From NCBI GenBank assembly GCA_903895595.1, contig CAITUP010000141.1, forward strand, positions 1 through 64,000: a DNA stretch of 64,000 nucleotides. Direction: 5' to 3'. This DNA comes from an uncultured Acetobacteraceae bacterium. Lineage in GTDB: Bacteria > Pseudomonadota > Alphaproteobacteria > Acetobacterales > Acetobacteraceae. Below the pieces are notes generated by a model. It worked only from the letters and a program-made list of their open reading frames with translations. It made no database searches and was not told the origin of the DNA. The first letter of the stretch is position 1; each line of letters begins with the position of its first letter. Made by a program: the position numbers and the translations under genes. This document shows, in pieces, positions 18,843-27,955 of this stretch.

Positions 18843-20484
18843 TGTCGCGCGCCATCCAGCCACGGAGAATATTCAGCGTGGCGCTGGGGTGTTTTTCCAC
18901 CATTTCCGACAGTTTCCGTATCGACGACGCCCGCATCTGGCCTTCGATTTGCGCGATATCCACCATGCTTTCGTCCTCTGCTGGGCCGCCCAGCAGCAGA
19001 TTGTTGTGTGCGCCGGGCTGGCCTGGGGCGCCCGGACCTTGTCCCCCGACGGTCCCGGACAACTGAGCCGCACTGCCGGCCTCTCCGGCCAGAGCGGCAC
19101 CCGTCGGCGCCATGGCGACGATGCCGTTGATCATCGGCCGCAGCACCAGAAGCAACGCCAACAGACCGATGATGCCGATCAGCGCGGTCTGCGCGAGCGT
19201 CAGAATTTCAGCCTTCTCCAGCTTGATGCCCAAAAATCCAGGATTTTCCTGCGGCGGAGCCTCGGACGCCACGAAGGGCATGCTGACGACGTTGACTTGG
19301 TCGCCGCGCTTGTCGTCGAAGCCGATGGCGGTTTTCACCAGACCCGTGATCTGCGCCAGATCGGCCTCGGCCATTGGCTGCCAGGGTTTCCCGGGTTCCG
19401 CGGCGCCGGCGACCATCACCGCCAGACTGATGCGGTCGATCTGCGGCTGCTCCCGGATCAAGGTGCGGACGGTCTTGCCGATCTCGAAATTGGTGGTTTC
19501 CTCCTGCCGGCCTTCGTTGGATCCTGCGCCCTCCTTGCCGGCGTCGGCGTTCGGCAGGTTGTTCTGTACCGATACAGTGGACGTCTGTTCGGTCGTCTTG
19601 CTGTTGGTCGTCACGGATTGTGAACTGCGGGCCACTTGCCCGTCCGGATCGTAGATTTCCTTGGTTTCGTTGACCCGGTCGTAATTCATGCGGACCGATG
19701 CTTCCGCCCGTACCCGCTCCGGCCCCAGGCTGCGTTCCAGCATCTCCTCCACCGCGCGGGACAGGCGCAACTCGGTGGCGCGGCGTACTTCGTCCGCCGT
19801 CGCGGCTTCGGCGGATTGGCCGGTCGGCTGTCCCGACCGGGCCAGCAAGTCCCCGCGCGAGTCGACGATGGCGATGTTGCGTGCTGTTAGCCCCGGCACG
19901 GCGGCGGCGACGAGGTTCAGGATCGCCTGCACCCCCTCCCGGTCCAGACGCTGGGCGCCGGCCATGGTCAGCAGCACGCTGGCCTGGGCGTCCTGGCGAT
20001 CGCGCGCAAAGGGTTCCCGGTGCGGCAGTACCAAGTGTACCCGTACCTGCCGCACGCCCCGCATCGCCTTGATGGTGCGGCCGATCTCCCCTTCCAGCGC
20101 GCGGGTTTCGTTGATCTTCTGTTGGAATTCCGTGAACGCGAGGCCGTCCCCTCGATCGAACAGCTCATAGCCGACCGACCCGCCGGAAGGCAGGCCATCC
20201 CGCGCCAGGGCTATCCTTGCATCGGCGACCTGATCGGTAGGGACAAAGATCTGGGTCCCGTTGGCCAGCAACCGGTAGGGGATGTGCTTGCGATTCAATT
20301 GCTCCGTGATCTGGGCGGAGTCCCGCAGATCGAGATCGCCGTAGAGCAGCGACATTTGGCTGCCCCCGCCGCCGCTTCGCAGCACAAGGACCGCCAGCAG
20401 CGCCAGCAGCCCGACCGCGACCACGCCCATCGCGACGAGACGCGCGGCGCCAAGCGTCCGCAACCCCTCAAGGAAGGACGTCAT
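18835..20484 (-). CDS. fliF: Flagellar MS-ring protein FliF
   Basis: A 549-residue FliF. There is an N-terminal membrane helix (about residues 14-34), the periplasmic YscJ/FliF ring-building domains ([50 protein letters not shown]), a second membrane helix near residues 445-465, and a C-terminal cytoplasmic tail that binds FliG. It is the first gene of the operon. The 153-bp upstream gap presumably holds the promoter, but I find no convincing sigma-54 -24/-12 pair there. Confidence 0.96.
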   Translation of the reverse strand: MTSFLEGLRTLGAARLVAMGVVAVGLLALLAVLVLRSGGGGSQMSLLYGDLDLRDSAQITEQLNRKHIPYRLLANGTQIFVPTDQVADARIALARDGLPSGGSVGYELFDRGDGLAFTEFQQKINETRALEGEIGRTIKAMRGVRQVRVHLVLPHREPFARDRQDAQASVLLTMAGAQRLDREGVQAILNLVAAAVPGLTARNIAIVDSRGDLLARSGQPTGQSAEAATADEVRRATELRLSRAVEEMLERSLGPERVRAEASVRMNYDRVNETKEIYDPDGQVARSSQSVTTNSKTTEQTSTVSVQNNLPNADAGKEGAGSNEGRQEETTNFEIGKTVRTLIREQPQIDRISLAVMVAGAAEPGKPWQPMAEADLAQITGLVKTAIGFDDKRGDQVNVVSMPFVASEAPPQENPGFLGIKLEKAEILTLAQTALIGIIGLLALLLVLRPMINGIVAMAPTGAALAGEAGSAAQLSGTVGGQGPGAPGQPGAHNNLLLGGPAEDESMVDIAQIEGQMRASSIRKLSEMVEKHPSATLNILRGWMARDNA

Positions 20485-20637
20485 GGGGTGCCACCGGGGT
20501 GGCGGGGCGTGGGTTTGGGCGTTTTGCCGGTCATCCGCGTCGGTCGATCCTGTTGTCCGGCCTCGCGGCCGCGACGACAGAATGACGCAAAGGAGTTACC
20601 AAACAGTTAACACGGAGCGATTATCTTCGCCTCGGCG

Positions 20638-21006
20638 TCATTTTTTTTGGTCCTTCTCCCGGTCCCGGAGCTGCGGGACCGCCACTTGCAGGAAAGCGGC
20701 GTAGTCGTAGACGGTTGTGTCTTCCTGATTCCAGCAGACATAGCCCCGGCAGTCGTTGGGCCGCGCCTCATAGACGCCGCAGAGCCGGTCCTCGGTCAGG
20801 AACTGGCATGTCTTGAAGCCGGGCTTGATGCGCTTCTCACCCTTGCGGGTGGTTTCCAGGATATGTTTGTCCTCGAACGCCGGGACCGTCATCTTCAGAT
20901 GTTTCGCCAGCCGGCGGATGTCCTCGCGGCTGACGGCGACGTAGCCCGCCATGCGGCAGCACAGGCTGGGGCATTTGAGGCAATCGAGTCTTGGATTGTT
21001 CACCAT
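20638..21006 (-). CDS. YkgJ-type cysteine cluster protein
   Basis: About 122 residues. The N-terminal CLKCPSLCCRM (C9, C12, C16, C17) and later FKTCQFL, LCGVYEARPNDCRGYVC fit the zinc- or iron-binding YkgJ/CxxCxxCC family, whose function is unknown. I chose the ATG at 21006; the open frame extends further upstream without homology. It sits between the flagellar operon and fbiC in the same direction, 55 bp after fbiC. Confidence 0.82.
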   Translation of the reverse strand: MVNNPRLDCLKCPSLCCRMAGYVAVSREDIRRLAKHLKMTVPAFEDKHILETTRKGEKRIKPGFKTCQFLTEDRLCGVYEARPNDCRGYVCWNQEDTTVYDYAAFLQVAVPQLRDREKDQKK

Positions 21007-21061
21007 CCCCCGATGATCCGGGGGGTGGGCACCGGACGCAAGAGGCAGGAGTAGGTCGCTG

Positions 21062-23422
21062 CTACTCCGCCGCGTATGCCTTCCTAGGCGGAGTCTGCAC
21101 CACCGGCGCCAACTCGGGCGCGTTGAACGACACGATCTGCCGCTCATTCGACACGCCGCCGTAGGCAGTCGCGCGCTGCACCGGCTGGCGCCCGATGCCG
21201 TGGATCAACCCCTCCATCGCCTCGGGCGGGAATTCCTGGCCGTGCTGGGTGCCGGCGGCGCGCGAGATGCTTTCGTTCATCAGTGTGCCGCCCATGTCGT
21301 TGGCGCCGGCGTTCAGGCACAAGGCCGCGCCCTCCGGCCCCATCTTCACCCACGACGTCTGGATGTTGGGGATCAGCGGGTGTAGCACCAGCCGAGCGAC
21401 CGAGTGCATCAGAACAGCCTCACGCGAAGTCGGGCCTTTGCGGGCCATGCCGCGCAGGTACATCGGCGCTTCCATATGGACGAAGGGCAGCGGCACGAAT
21501 TCGGTGAAGCCGCCGGTTTCCTCCTGCAGATCGCGCAGCACCAGTAGATGCCGTGCCCAGTTCAGCGGAGTTTCCACATGGCCATACATGATGGTCGATG
21601 TGGTGCGCAGCCCCAACGAGTGCGCGGCGCGGGCGACGTCGATCCATTGTTGCGTATTGATTTTATCCGGGCAGATGATCGCGCGGATTTCGTCATCCAG
21701 AATTTCCGCCGCCGTGCCGGGCAGGGTGCCCAGGCCGGCGTCCTTCAACCGTTGCAGAAACTCGACCAGCGTCAGACCCAAAGTCGCCGCGCCCTGCGTC
21801 ACTTCCAGCGGCGAAAACGCGTGGATGTGCATATCCGGCACAGCCGCCTTGATGGCCTTGCAGATGCCGATATAGGTCTCCCCGGTGTAATCCGGGTGGA
21901 TGCCGCCTTGCAGGCAGACCTCGGTGGCACCGCGATCCCAGGCTTCTTCGGACCGGCGAACGATTTCGCTCCATTCCAGATCGTACGGGGTGCCGCGCAG
22001 GTTTTCGTGGGTTTTCCCCTTGGAGAATGCGCAAAACTTGCAGCGGTAGTAACAGATATTGGTGTAGTTGATGTTGCGGTTGACGACGTAGCGCACGACC
22101 TCGCCGCTGACGGCCTGGCGCAGTTCGTCGGCGGCCGTAATGACGCGCTCGTAGTCCGCGTCGCGGGCGGCGAACAGGCGGATGATTTCGGACTCATTCA
22201 AACGCTTGCCCAGCATGGCACGGGCAATGGCGGATTCCACGGCGGGATCGACCGTGGACAAGCGCACTTTGCGCGGCTTGGGGGAGAACGTCAGACCCGG
22301 CGCCCAATCGTCGTCGCGCGCCCAACCCTCGGCGTCGGCGTGCTGCATGACGCGCGTGGCGATTTTCGGGTGGCACCAGCGGGCGGTGTCGGCGGCATAA
22401 GCCGGATAAACCGGCAGGCGCGCGACCAGGATTTTGTCCATCTCGGCGGTGCGGTCGGCCAAAGCCTCCAGCTCCGGCCAGGGCGCTTCCGGGTTCACGT
22501 GATCGGGGGTCACCGGCGACACGCCGCCCCAATCGTCGATGCCAGCCTTGATCAGTTGCGGAAACACGCCGGGCGACAGGTTCGGCGGTGCCTGCACGTG
22601 CACATCGATGGGCAAAATCATACGCGCGGCGGCGATGGTCCAGAGCAGATCGTCCAGCCCCGGCTCGTCCGCGTCGGCCATCTTTGTATCGGTCTTGGCG
22701 CGGAAATTCTGGACGATGACTTCCTGGATATGCCCATGCGCGGCGTGCAGGTCGCGAATCGCATACAGCGCGTCCAGCCGTTCCTCGGCCGTTTCGCCGA
22801 TCCCGATCAGGATGCCGGTCGTGAACGGCACGGCCAGTTCCCCGGCCAGCCGCAACGTTTCAAGCCGCACCGCCGGCTTCTTATCTGGCGAGCCGAAATG
22901 GACGCCGCCCGGCAGGCACAACCGCTCGCTGGTGGATTCCAACATCACGCCCATGCTGGCGGACACTTCGCGCAGCCCCGCGATTTCCTCGCGCGTCATG
23001 ACGCCGGGATTCGCGTGCGGGAGCAAGGACGTTTCCTTCAGCACCAGCGCGCACATCGCCTTCAGATATTCGATCGTGCTCGCATACCCCAGCGCCGCCA
23101 AGGCTTCCCGAGCGGCGCGGTGCCGCAGTTCCGGCTTGTCGCCGAGGGTGAACAGAGCCTCGGTGCAGCCCGCTTCCTGCCCGGCGCGGGCGATCGCCAG
23201 CACCTCGTCCGCCGTCAGGTAGGCCGCGTGCCCATCGCGCGGATGTTCCGCGAAGGTGCAATAATGGCACACGTCGCGACACAATTTTGTCAATGGAATG
23301 AACACTTTGCGCGAATACGACACCAGCCTGCCGTAAGAAAGATCGCGTTTCGCTGCCGCCGCCGCCATCAGCTCGGGCAGCGGGGTTGCATACAGCCAGG
23401 TGCTCAATTCCGTATCGGTCAT
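21062..23422 (-). CDS. fbiC: FO synthase, fused CofG-CofH (FbiC)
   Basis: About 786 residues with two radical SAM domains. The first, CofG-like, has C48, C52 and C55 in CRDVCHYC. The second, CofH-like, has C457, C461 and C464 in CYYRCKFC. Together they make 7,8-didemethyl-8-hydroxy-5-deazariboflavin (FO), the chromophore of coenzyme F420, from tyrosine and 5-amino-6-ribitylaminouracil. Fused FbiC is typical of actinobacteria and of those proteobacteria that acquired F420 synthesis. The ATG at 23422 overlaps the LLM stop by four bases; the long open frame upstream of it lies antisense-frame within the LLM gene and is not part of the protein. CofC, CofD and CofE homologues are not in this window. 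Confidence 0.95.
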   Translation of the reverse strand: MTDTELSTWLYATPLPELMAAAAAKRDLSYGRLVSYSRKVFIPLTKLCRDVCHYCTFAEHPRDGHAAYLTADEVLAIARAGQEAGCTEALFTLGDKPELRHRAAREALAALGYASTIEYLKAMCALVLKETSLLPHANPGVMTREEIAGLREVSASMGVMLESTSERLCLPGGVHFGSPDKKPAVRLETLRLAGELAVPFTTGILIGIGETAEERLDALYAIRDLHAAHGHIQEVIVQNFRAKTDTKMADADEPGLDDLLWTIAAARMILPIDVHVQAPPNLSPGVFPQLIKAGIDDWGGVSPVTPDHVNPEAPWPELEALADRTAEMDKILVARLPVYPAYAADTARWCHPKIATRVMQHADAEGWARDDDWAPGLTFSPKPRKVRLSTVDPAVESAIARAMLGKRLNESEIIRLFAARDADYERVITAADELRQAVSGEVVRYVVNRNINYTNICYYRCKFCAFSKGKTHENLRGTPYDLEWSEIVRRSEEAWDRGATEVCLQGGIHPDYTGETYIGICKAIKAAVPDMHIHAFSPLEVTQGAATLGLTLVEFLQRLKDAGLGTLPGTAAEILDDEIRAIICPDKINTQQWIDVARAAHSLGLRTTSTIMYGHVETPLNWARHLLVLRDLQEETGGFTEFVPLPFVHMEAPMYLRGMARKGPTSREAVLMHSVARLVLHPLIPNIQTSWVKMGPEGAALCLNAGANDMGGTLMNESISRAAGTQHGQEFPPEAMEGLIHGIGRQPVQRATAYGGVSNERQIVSFNAPELAPVVQTPPRKAYAAE

Positions 23423-24378
23423 CGTACTTTCCGTATGACGTCTTCCGCGAACCGCTCGGTCAGATCCATCGTCTGCTCGATCGTCGGGCGTTGAAGATAG
23501 AAGATGCAGTGCTTGACGCCAATCGCCTCCAGCGCCGCGATGTCGGCCAGCATGTCGTCCGGCCCGCCGCTGAACATCTGCCGTCCCTCGCCGTCCGGCC
23601 CCGGACGCGCCTTCCAGGATGGCGGCATGAACCAGACATAGGCGATGTCGATGGACGATGGGTCGCGGCCGACTTTTTCCACCGCGCGATGCATGCGGCC
23701 GATGCCGGCCTGGAGCCGTTCCGGCGTGTTCAGCGGCACCTGCGCGTTGTTGGACACGGGGTACCAACCGTCGCCCAGTTCCGCCACGCGGCGCAAAGAC
23801 CGGGGGCTTTCGCCGCCCACCCAGATCGGCGGATGCGGTTTGGTTACCGGTTTCGGCTCGAACACCACATTGGAGAAATTCGCATATTTCCCCGCCATCT
23901 CCGGCCGATCCTGAGTCCACAGGGTCTTCCACGCTCGGATATATTCGTCCGTCACGGCCCCGCGCGCCTCGAACGGCGGCGTGCCCAGAGCGGCGAACTC
24001 CTCCGGCATCCAGCCGGCGCCGACGCCGGCAATGATGCGCCCGTCGGACAGCACGTCGGCCGTGGAGAATAGCTTGGCGGTCAACACCGGCTGACGGTGC
24101 GGCACGACGATGACGGATGTCAGCAGCCGTATCCGTTCGGTGCACCCGGCGAGGAACGCCAGTACGGCCAGCGTGTCCATGCACTCCCCGGTCGGCGCGC
24201 CCGGCCAGACGCCGTCGGCGGTGTAGGGGTAGCGCACGGTGGTGCTGACCGGCGCGATGACGTGATCCGCCACGCCCAGAATGTCGTAGCCCAGAGCCTC
24301 GGCACGCGTGCCCAGCCGCATGATGTTGGCGCGGTTGGTCATGCAGCCGCGCGGGCCGATATGGATACCGAATTGCAC
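23419..24378 (-). CDS. LLM class F420-dependent oxidoreductase
   Basis: A 319-residue luciferase-like TIM-barrel protein. Family landmarks are ALGYDILGVADHV near residues 28-40, TERIRLLTSVIVVPHRQPVLTAKLFSTADVLSDGRIIAGVGAGWMPEEF without large gaps, and PPIWVGGESPRSLRRVAELGDGWYP. The GVGAGW and IWVGGES blocks are characteristic of the F420-binding branch. Direct coupling to fbiC (ATGA overlap) strongly suggests F420 rather than FMN as cofactor. The substrate is unknown. It is transcribed divergently from the LLM gene at 24565. Confidence 0.9.
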   Translation of the reverse strand: MQFGIHIGPRGCMTNRANIMRLGTRAEALGYDILGVADHVIAPVSTTVRYPYTADGVWPGAPTGECMDTLAVLAFLAGCTERIRLLTSVIVVPHRQPVLTAKLFSTADVLSDGRIIAGVGAGWMPEEFAALGTPPFEARGAVTDEYIRAWKTLWTQDRPEMAGKYANFSNVVFEPKPVTKPHPPIWVGGESPRSLRRVAELGDGWYPVSNNAQVPLNTPERLQAGIGRMHRAVEKVGRDPSSIDIAYVWFMPPSWKARPGPDGEGRQMFSGGPDDMLADIAALEAIGVKHCIFYLQRPTIEQTMDLTERFAEDVIRKVR

Positions 24379-24396
24379 GCCGTCCGCTCCCCCTAA

Positions 24397-24416
24397 GCAA
24401 ACCTCTGGAGGTTTGC
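24397..24416. promoter_or_regulatory. 20-nt palindrome between divergent LLM genes, candidate operator
   Basis: GCAAACCTC and GAGGTTTGC are exact reverse complements separated by two bases. The element lies 18 bases before the leftward LLM-fbiC start and about 150 bases before the rightward LLM start. GGTTTGCG recurs 28 bases further on (24438-24445). The remaining 186-bp divergent region also has a CCAAGCT/AGCTTGG pair. A dimeric repressor controlling both directions would fit this location, although a hairpin in the leftward leader is an alternative. Confidence 0.5.
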
Positions 24417-24564
24417 GTAAAAATCAGAACCCAAGCTGGTTTGCGCGGGCGCCGAGCTTGGTAGGTTGCCCATAACCTTCCCCGCGGAAGCCGGCTTGGG
24501 TTGCCACCGACCGTGGCATCGTGTGCTATCCTGGCCCATAGCGCAAACACACGGGAGAAGACTC

Positions 24565-25518
24565 ATGCAAATCGGTTGCAGTGCACCATCCAGCGGCCCC
24601 CTGATCGGGCCGGACAGCCTCGTTCGCATCGCCACCGAGGCCGAGATGCTGGGGTTCGACTATGTCACCGTTAGCGATCACGTGATGATCCCGACGTCGA
24701 TCGCGTCGCGCTACCCGTATTCGGACTCGGGCGAATTCCCCTCCGGCGCCGCCGCCGCTCGTTTGGAGCAGTTGACGGCCGCCACCTTCATCGCCGCGTC
24801 CACGTCGAAGCTGCGGATCGTCACGTCGGTGATGGTCGTGCCGCACCGCCCGGCGGTGCTGACGGCGAAAATCCTGGCGACTCTGGACTTCCTGTCCAAA
24901 GGTCGCATCACCCTGGGCATCGGCGCCGGCTGGTGCGAGGAGGAATTCATCGCCATCGGCGCACCCCCCTTCGCCGAACGCGGTGCCGTGACCGACGAAT
25001 GGATGATGGTCTGCAAGGAACTGTGGACGTCGGACGAACCCAAATTCGACGGCAAATACGTGCAGTTCAAGGACGTGCTGTTCCCGCCCAAGCCGGTGCA
25101 GCAGCCCATCCCCATCTGGGTCGGCGGGGAGAGCGGCCCGGCGCTGCGCCGCACCGCGAAGTACGGCGATGCCTGGTATCCGATCGGCACCAATCCTCAG
25201 TTCCCCATGGACACCCTGTCCCGCTTCAAAGCCGCCGCTGCCAAGCTGGCCGGCATGACGGAAAAAGCCGGTCGCGATCCGAAAGCCGTGGCGCTGGCCT
25301 ATCGCGTTTCGTCGAACCCCGAGGCGCAGCCGAAAGGCACCGTGGACGGCGAACGGAAATTGTTCACCGGTAGTGCCGCCGATTTCGCGGGGGATATCCG
25401 GGCGCTGCGGGATGTCGGTGTGACGGCGTTCGACTTCGGGCTGTTCGGGCCTTCGTTGGATACGACCGTCGATAACATGCGGCGGTTCCGCGATGAGGTT
25501 ATCGCCAAGGTGCGGTAA
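24565..25518 (+). CDS. LLM class F420-dependent oxidoreductase
   Basis: A 317-residue paralogue of the two neighbouring LLM proteins. It has MLGFDYVTVSDHVMIP near residue 26, KLRIVTSVMVVPHRPAVLTAKIL, the GIGAGWCEEEF turn and IPIWVGGESGPALRRTAKYG. A GGGAGAAG ribosome-binding site lies before the ATG. It is the first gene of a rightward set (LLM, LLM, alpha/beta hydrolase, DsbA-like). It is most similar to the next gene, so the two look like a tandem duplication. Confidence 0.9.
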   Translation: MQIGCSAPSSGPLIGPDSLVRIATEAEMLGFDYVTVSDHVMIPTSIASRYPYSDSGEFPSGAAAARLEQLTAATFIAASTSKLRIVTSVMVVPHRPAVLTAKILATLDFLSKGRITLGIGAGWCEEEFIAIGAPPFAERGAVTDEWMMVCKELWTSDEPKFDGKYVQFKDVLFPPKPVQQPIPIWVGGESGPALRRTAKYGDAWYPIGTNPQFPMDTLSRFKAAAAKLAGMTEKAGRDPKAVALAYRVSSNPEAQPKGTVDGERKLFTGSAADFAGDIRALRDVGVTAFDFGLFGPSLDTTVDNMRRFRDEVIAKVR

Positions 25519-25547
25519 CCGGCGCGCAACGACAGGAGGAAATTGCC

Positions 25548-26513
25548 ATGCAAATCGGCTTCAACGCCCCCACCTCCGGCCCACTGATCGAGCCGGACTC
25601 TCTCTCGCGGATCATCGTCGAAGGAGAGACCCTCGGCTTCGACTACGTCACGATCAGCGACCACATCATGGTGCCGCGTAATCTGGACTCGAAGTACCCC
25701 TACACCGACACGGGGGAATTCCCCGCCGGTACCCAAGCGGCATGGCTCGACCAGCTCGCCACCACCGCCTGGATCGCGGCGCAGACGAAGAAGCTGCGTT
25801 TCGTGCTGTCGGTCATGGTCGTGCCTTACCGTCCCGCTGTGCTGACCGCGAAGCTGCTGTCCACCATCGATTTTCTGTCCAAAGGCCGGCTGACCTGCGG
25901 CATCGGCGTCGGTTGGTGCCGGGAGGAGTTCGAGGCTCTGAACGCCGCGCCCTACGACGACCGAGGCAACGTCACCGACGAATGGATGGCGGCCTGCACC
26001 GAGTTGTTCACGGCAGATGAGCCAAAATTCAACGGCAAATACGTAAAATTCGACGACGTGCAGTTCACGCCGAAGCCGGTGCAGAAACCGATCCCCATCT
26101 GGGTCGGCGGCGAGAGCGGTCCGGCCCTGCGCCGCACGGTGAAATACGCCCACGGCTGGTATCCGGTTGGCACCAACCCGCAATTTCCGATGAACACGCT
26201 GTCGCGGTTTAAAAAGGGCATCGAACGCTTCCGCGGCTTCGCCGAAAAAGCCGGACGCGATCCGTCGGAAATCGCGTTGGCCCTCCGCGTGCTCGCCGCC
26301 CCGGGCGGACGCCCGCGCGGGAGCATCGACGGGGAAGCGGAAATGTTCACCGGCAATGACGCCGACTGGGTTGCCGACATCAAGCAGCTCGAAGCGCTCG
26401 GCGTTTCCTCCGTCGATGTGAGGCTGTTCGGACGGACCCGCGATGAGGTCGTGGACCAGACGATCGACAACATGCGCCGGTTCAAGGATGGCGTGCTGGA
26501 CAAGTTGGGGTAA
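25548..26513 (+). CDS. LLM class F420-dependent oxidoreductase (tandem paralogue)
   Basis: A 321-residue protein that matches the preceding LLM gene nearly block for block (TLGFDYVTISDHIMVP, GIGVGWCREEFEALNAAP, IPIWVGGESGPALRRTVKYAHGWYPVGTNPQFPMNTLSRF split over two segments). The strong AGGAGGAAATTGCC before the ATG and the 29-base gap indicate one transcript with its neighbour. The downstream hydrolase starts six bases after the stop. The substrate is unknown, but the tandem pair suggests successive or alternative reductions on related compounds. Confidence 0.9.
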   Translation: MQIGFNAPTSGPLIEPDSLSRIIVEGETLGFDYVTISDHIMVPRNLDSKYPYTDTGEFPAGTQAAWLDQLATTAWIAAQTKKLRFVLSVMVVPYRPAVLTAKLLSTIDFLSKGRLTCGIGVGWCREEFEALNAAPYDDRGNVTDEWMAACTELFTADEPKFNGKYVKFDDVQFTPKPVQKPIPIWVGGESGPALRRTVKYAHGWYPVGTNPQFPMNTLSRFKKGIERFRGFAEKAGRDPSEIALALRVLAAPGGRPRGSIDGEAEMFTGNDADWVADIKQLEALGVSSVDVRLFGRTRDEVVDQTIDNMRRFKDGVLDKLG

Positions 26514-26519
26514 CCGACC

Positions 26520-27329
26520 ATGCCGAATTTCCGCCCGACCGGCGATCTGGACATGTTCTATCGGGTCGACGACTTCACCGACCCGTGGACATACCCGGAA
26601 ACCGTTCTGATGCTGCACGGCAATGCCGAGAGCAGCCTCGCTTGGTACGCCTGGACGCCAAAGCTCGCACGTCATTACCGCGTGGTGCGGCCGGACATGC
26701 GGGGATTCGGGCAGTCGACCCCGATGCCCGCGGATTATCCGTGGACATTGGATCGGTTGGCCGACGATTACTGCGCACTGATGGATCATCTCGGCGTGGA
26801 GAAATTCCACGTCGTTGCCGCCAAAATCGGCGGCACCATCGCGCGCGCCTTCGCTGCTCGGCGCCCCGAGCGGGTGAAGACCTTGTCGGTTGTGGGGACT
26901 CCGGCACCGTTCCGGGTGGGGGTAAAGGAGAATGTGCCCAAGCTGATCGAGGATTTTAAAAATCACGGCGTCGAATATTGGGCCAAGCAAAACATGGGCG
27001 GGCGGCTGGGGTCGTCCTTTCCACAGGCGGGCGTGGACTGGTGGACCCATTATATGGGCCGTACCGCCGTATCGACTCAGCTGAGCTTCATGCCGACCAT
27101 CGCCGCCGCCGATATTCGGGAGGATTTGCCGAAGATCGCCTGCCCGACACTGGTGATCACGACCGAAAAAAGCGGGCTGGGTTCGGTGGAGGATACACGT
27201 GCCTGGCAGCAACAGATTCCGAACTCGGAACTGGTGGTGCTGCCTGGGGATTCGTATCATGTGGCGACGTCGCACGCCGAACCGGCGGCAGAGGCGGTGC
27301 TGGCGTTTATTCGAAAACATGCGGGGTAG
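26520..27329 (+). CDS. Alpha/beta-hydrolase fold protein with Lys at the nucleophile position
   Basis: A 269-residue protein of the epoxide-hydrolase/haloperoxidase-like branch. The oxyanion motif MLHGNAESS lies near residues 31-39, the RPDMRGFGQS block follows, and the C-terminal histidine sits in GDSYHVATS. At the nucleophile elbow, where relatives have G-x-S-x-G-G, the sequence is VVAAKIGGT, with lysine 102 (codon AAA at 26823-26825) in place of Ser/Asp/Cys. Classical ester or epoxide hydrolysis is therefore unlikely; binding, non-covalent catalysis or a lysine-based mechanism is possible. It starts six bases after the LLM stop and shares its operon. Confidence 0.85.
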   Translation: MPNFRPTGDLDMFYRVDDFTDPWTYPETVLMLHGNAESSLAWYAWTPKLARHYRVVRPDMRGFGQSTPMPADYPWTLDRLADDYCALMDHLGVEKFHVVAAKIGGTIARAFAARRPERVKTLSVVGTPAPFRVGVKENVPKLIEDFKNHGVEYWAKQNMGGRLGSSFPQAGVDWWTHYMGRTAVSTQLSFMPTIAAADIREDLPKIACPTLVITTEKSGLGSVEDTRAWQQQIPNSELVVLPGDSYHVATSHAEPAAEAVLAFIRKHAG

Positions 27330-27342
27330 TGCCGAGGGTAGT

Positions 27343-27939
27343 ATGACGATGTTGCGCCGCTCTTTGTTAATGATGGTGCCAGCTGGATTTTTAGCGGCGC
27401 CGGCCCGTGCAGCGGATTCGGATCCGCGCGGCGAGCGCTCTATCGGTTCGAAGTCCGCCAAATCCACGGTGGTGGAATTCTTCTCGTTCACGTGCCCACA
27501 TTGTGCGCGGTTCGCGAAAGAGACCATGCCGGAGGTAAAACGGAACCTGATCGATACCGGACAGGTCCGATGGGTATTCGCCGATTATCCGATGGGTCCG
27601 GTTGCCACGATCGCGGCGATGGTCGCGCGCTACGTGCCCATCGAACGCTATGAAGGCTTTGCGAAAGCGCTGTATGCGACCCAACGCCAATGGGGAAATT
27701 ACGATATCGCCCCGGCGGATGCGACTCGGGAACTCTGGAACGTCGCCCGCGAGCAGGGCATGACCCGAGAGATTTTCGACCGGGCGACCAACGATGCCGC
27801 GTTACGGAATTGGATTACGAGTCAGAAAGATGCCGAAGGCAAGAAATACCTGATCTCCTACACGCCGACATTCGTGATTGGTGGCCGGAAATACGAGACT
27901 CTGCTGTCGTACGACGCTTTGCGGGCGGCGCTGTCGTAG
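27343..27939 (+). CDS. DsbA-family thiol:disulfide protein, exported
   Basis: A 198-residue protein with a signal peptide (positive RR near residue 5, hydrophobic core to about residue 19, AxA-like cleavage in PARAAD). The thioredoxin-fold active site is CPHC (C51-C54), preceded by VVEFFSFT, and the cis-proline loop is YTPTF. DsbA-like proteins oxidise cysteines of secreted proteins in the periplasm. The gene lies 13 bases after the hydrolase in the LLM set, which may be incidental. No dsbB is nearby. Confidence 0.85.
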   Translation: MTMLRRSLLMMVPAGFLAAPARAADSDPRGERSIGSKSAKSTVVEFFSFTCPHCARFAKETMPEVKRNLIDTGQVRWVFADYPMGPVATIAAMVARYVPIERYEGFAKALYATQRQWGNYDIAPADATRELWNVAREQGMTREIFDRATNDAALRNWITSQKDAEGKKYLISYTPTFVIGGRKYETLLSYDALRAALS

Positions 27940-27955
27940 CCGCCCGCCCCGGATT

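Noticed and set aside
20485-20637. Possible sigma-54 promoter (TGGCAC) before fliF
   Set aside because: A TGGCAC occurs on the minus strand but is immediately next to the fliF ATG and has no GC doublet with TTGC at -12, so it cannot serve as the promoter.
23423-24550. N-terminal extension of the fbiC frame to 24550
   Set aside because: The extra residues lie over the LLM gene in another frame and carry no FbiC homology; the ATG at 23422 in an ATGA overlap is the natural start.
25299-27527. 742-codon minus-strand frame opposite the LLM and hydrolase genes
   Set aside because: It lies wholly antisense to three well-supported genes and shows no family motif.
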